Shown piece after piece: positions 13,699 to 13,729 of a DNA stretch of 13,729 nt. The stretch covers positions 51,790-65,518 of the forward strand of contig MGQK01000063.1 of the NCBI GenBank assembly GCA_001797815.1. Reading direction: 5' to 3'. Under the pieces are notes generated by a model that saw only the letters and a list, made by a program, of their open reading frames with translations, had not been told where the DNA came from and did not search any database. Each line of letters begins with the position of its first letter. The first letter of the stretch is position 1. Origin of the DNA: Deltaproteobacteria bacterium RBG_13_61_14 (GTDB lineage Bacteria > RBG-13-61-14). The position numbers and the translations under genes are program-made.

Positions 13699-13729
13699 TC
13701 GGAACCTGGGGTGGTTGCCGCACAGAATG

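Noticed and set aside
13691-13729. C-terminus of a convergent minus-strand gene at the right edge
   Set aside because: A frame is open for 12 codons to a TGA at 13691-13693, but the other frames are also open and nothing is recognisable in so short a stretch.

Overview
The window looks like chromosomal DNA of a GC-rich Gram-negative bacterium. An outer-membrane efflux factor and a periplasmic adaptor imply two membranes. A stand-alone ADP-forming acyl-CoA synthetase alpha-type subunit beside coaE, together with intergenic heptamer repeats, fits an anaerobic deltaproteobacterium (Desulfobacterota) or a relative. That placement is inference; no rRNA or other strong marker is present.

Left part (1-3716, all minus strand, so transcription runs right to left): a regulator-led tripartite efflux operon in the order tetR, outer-membrane factor (lipoprotein), MacA-like adaptor, MacB/LolD-like ATPase (cut by the window edge). 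Genes overlap or lie within a few bases of each other. A good sigma70-type promoter with a three-half-site operator lies just upstream of tetR, so the operon is probably self-repressed and induced by a ligand of the TetR protein.

Middle (3952-7303, plus strand): from a divergent promoter, an NDP-forming acyl-CoA synthetase alpha-type protein (CoA-binding and ligase domains, no ATP-grasp), then coaE (dephospho-CoA kinase, last step of CoA synthesis), six bases apart. After these come an unannotated 49-residue protein built of (E/D)RRxx pentapeptides, a nested inverted repeat made of TTAGGCN-type heptamers, and an epoxide-hydrolase-like alpha/beta hydrolase.

Right part (7467-13529, plus strand): a complete Type I restriction-modification operon in the order hsdR, DUF4268-family nuclease-like gene, hsdM, hsdS. 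It has its own promoter, tight junctions (10-base gap with strong SD, zero-base gap, 4-base overlap) and visibly lower GC than the left half, suggesting a transferred defence cassette. The fourth gene, between R and M, carries a PD-(D/E)XK-like E-N-Q site and is the most interesting unexplained component. The cassette ends in a 200-base spacer with three kinds of short repeat, including a second heptamer array of the family seen at 6296-6412.

The candidates for something new are the DUF4268 protein inside the R-M operon, the pentapeptide mini-protein, and the paired inverted heptamer arrays.
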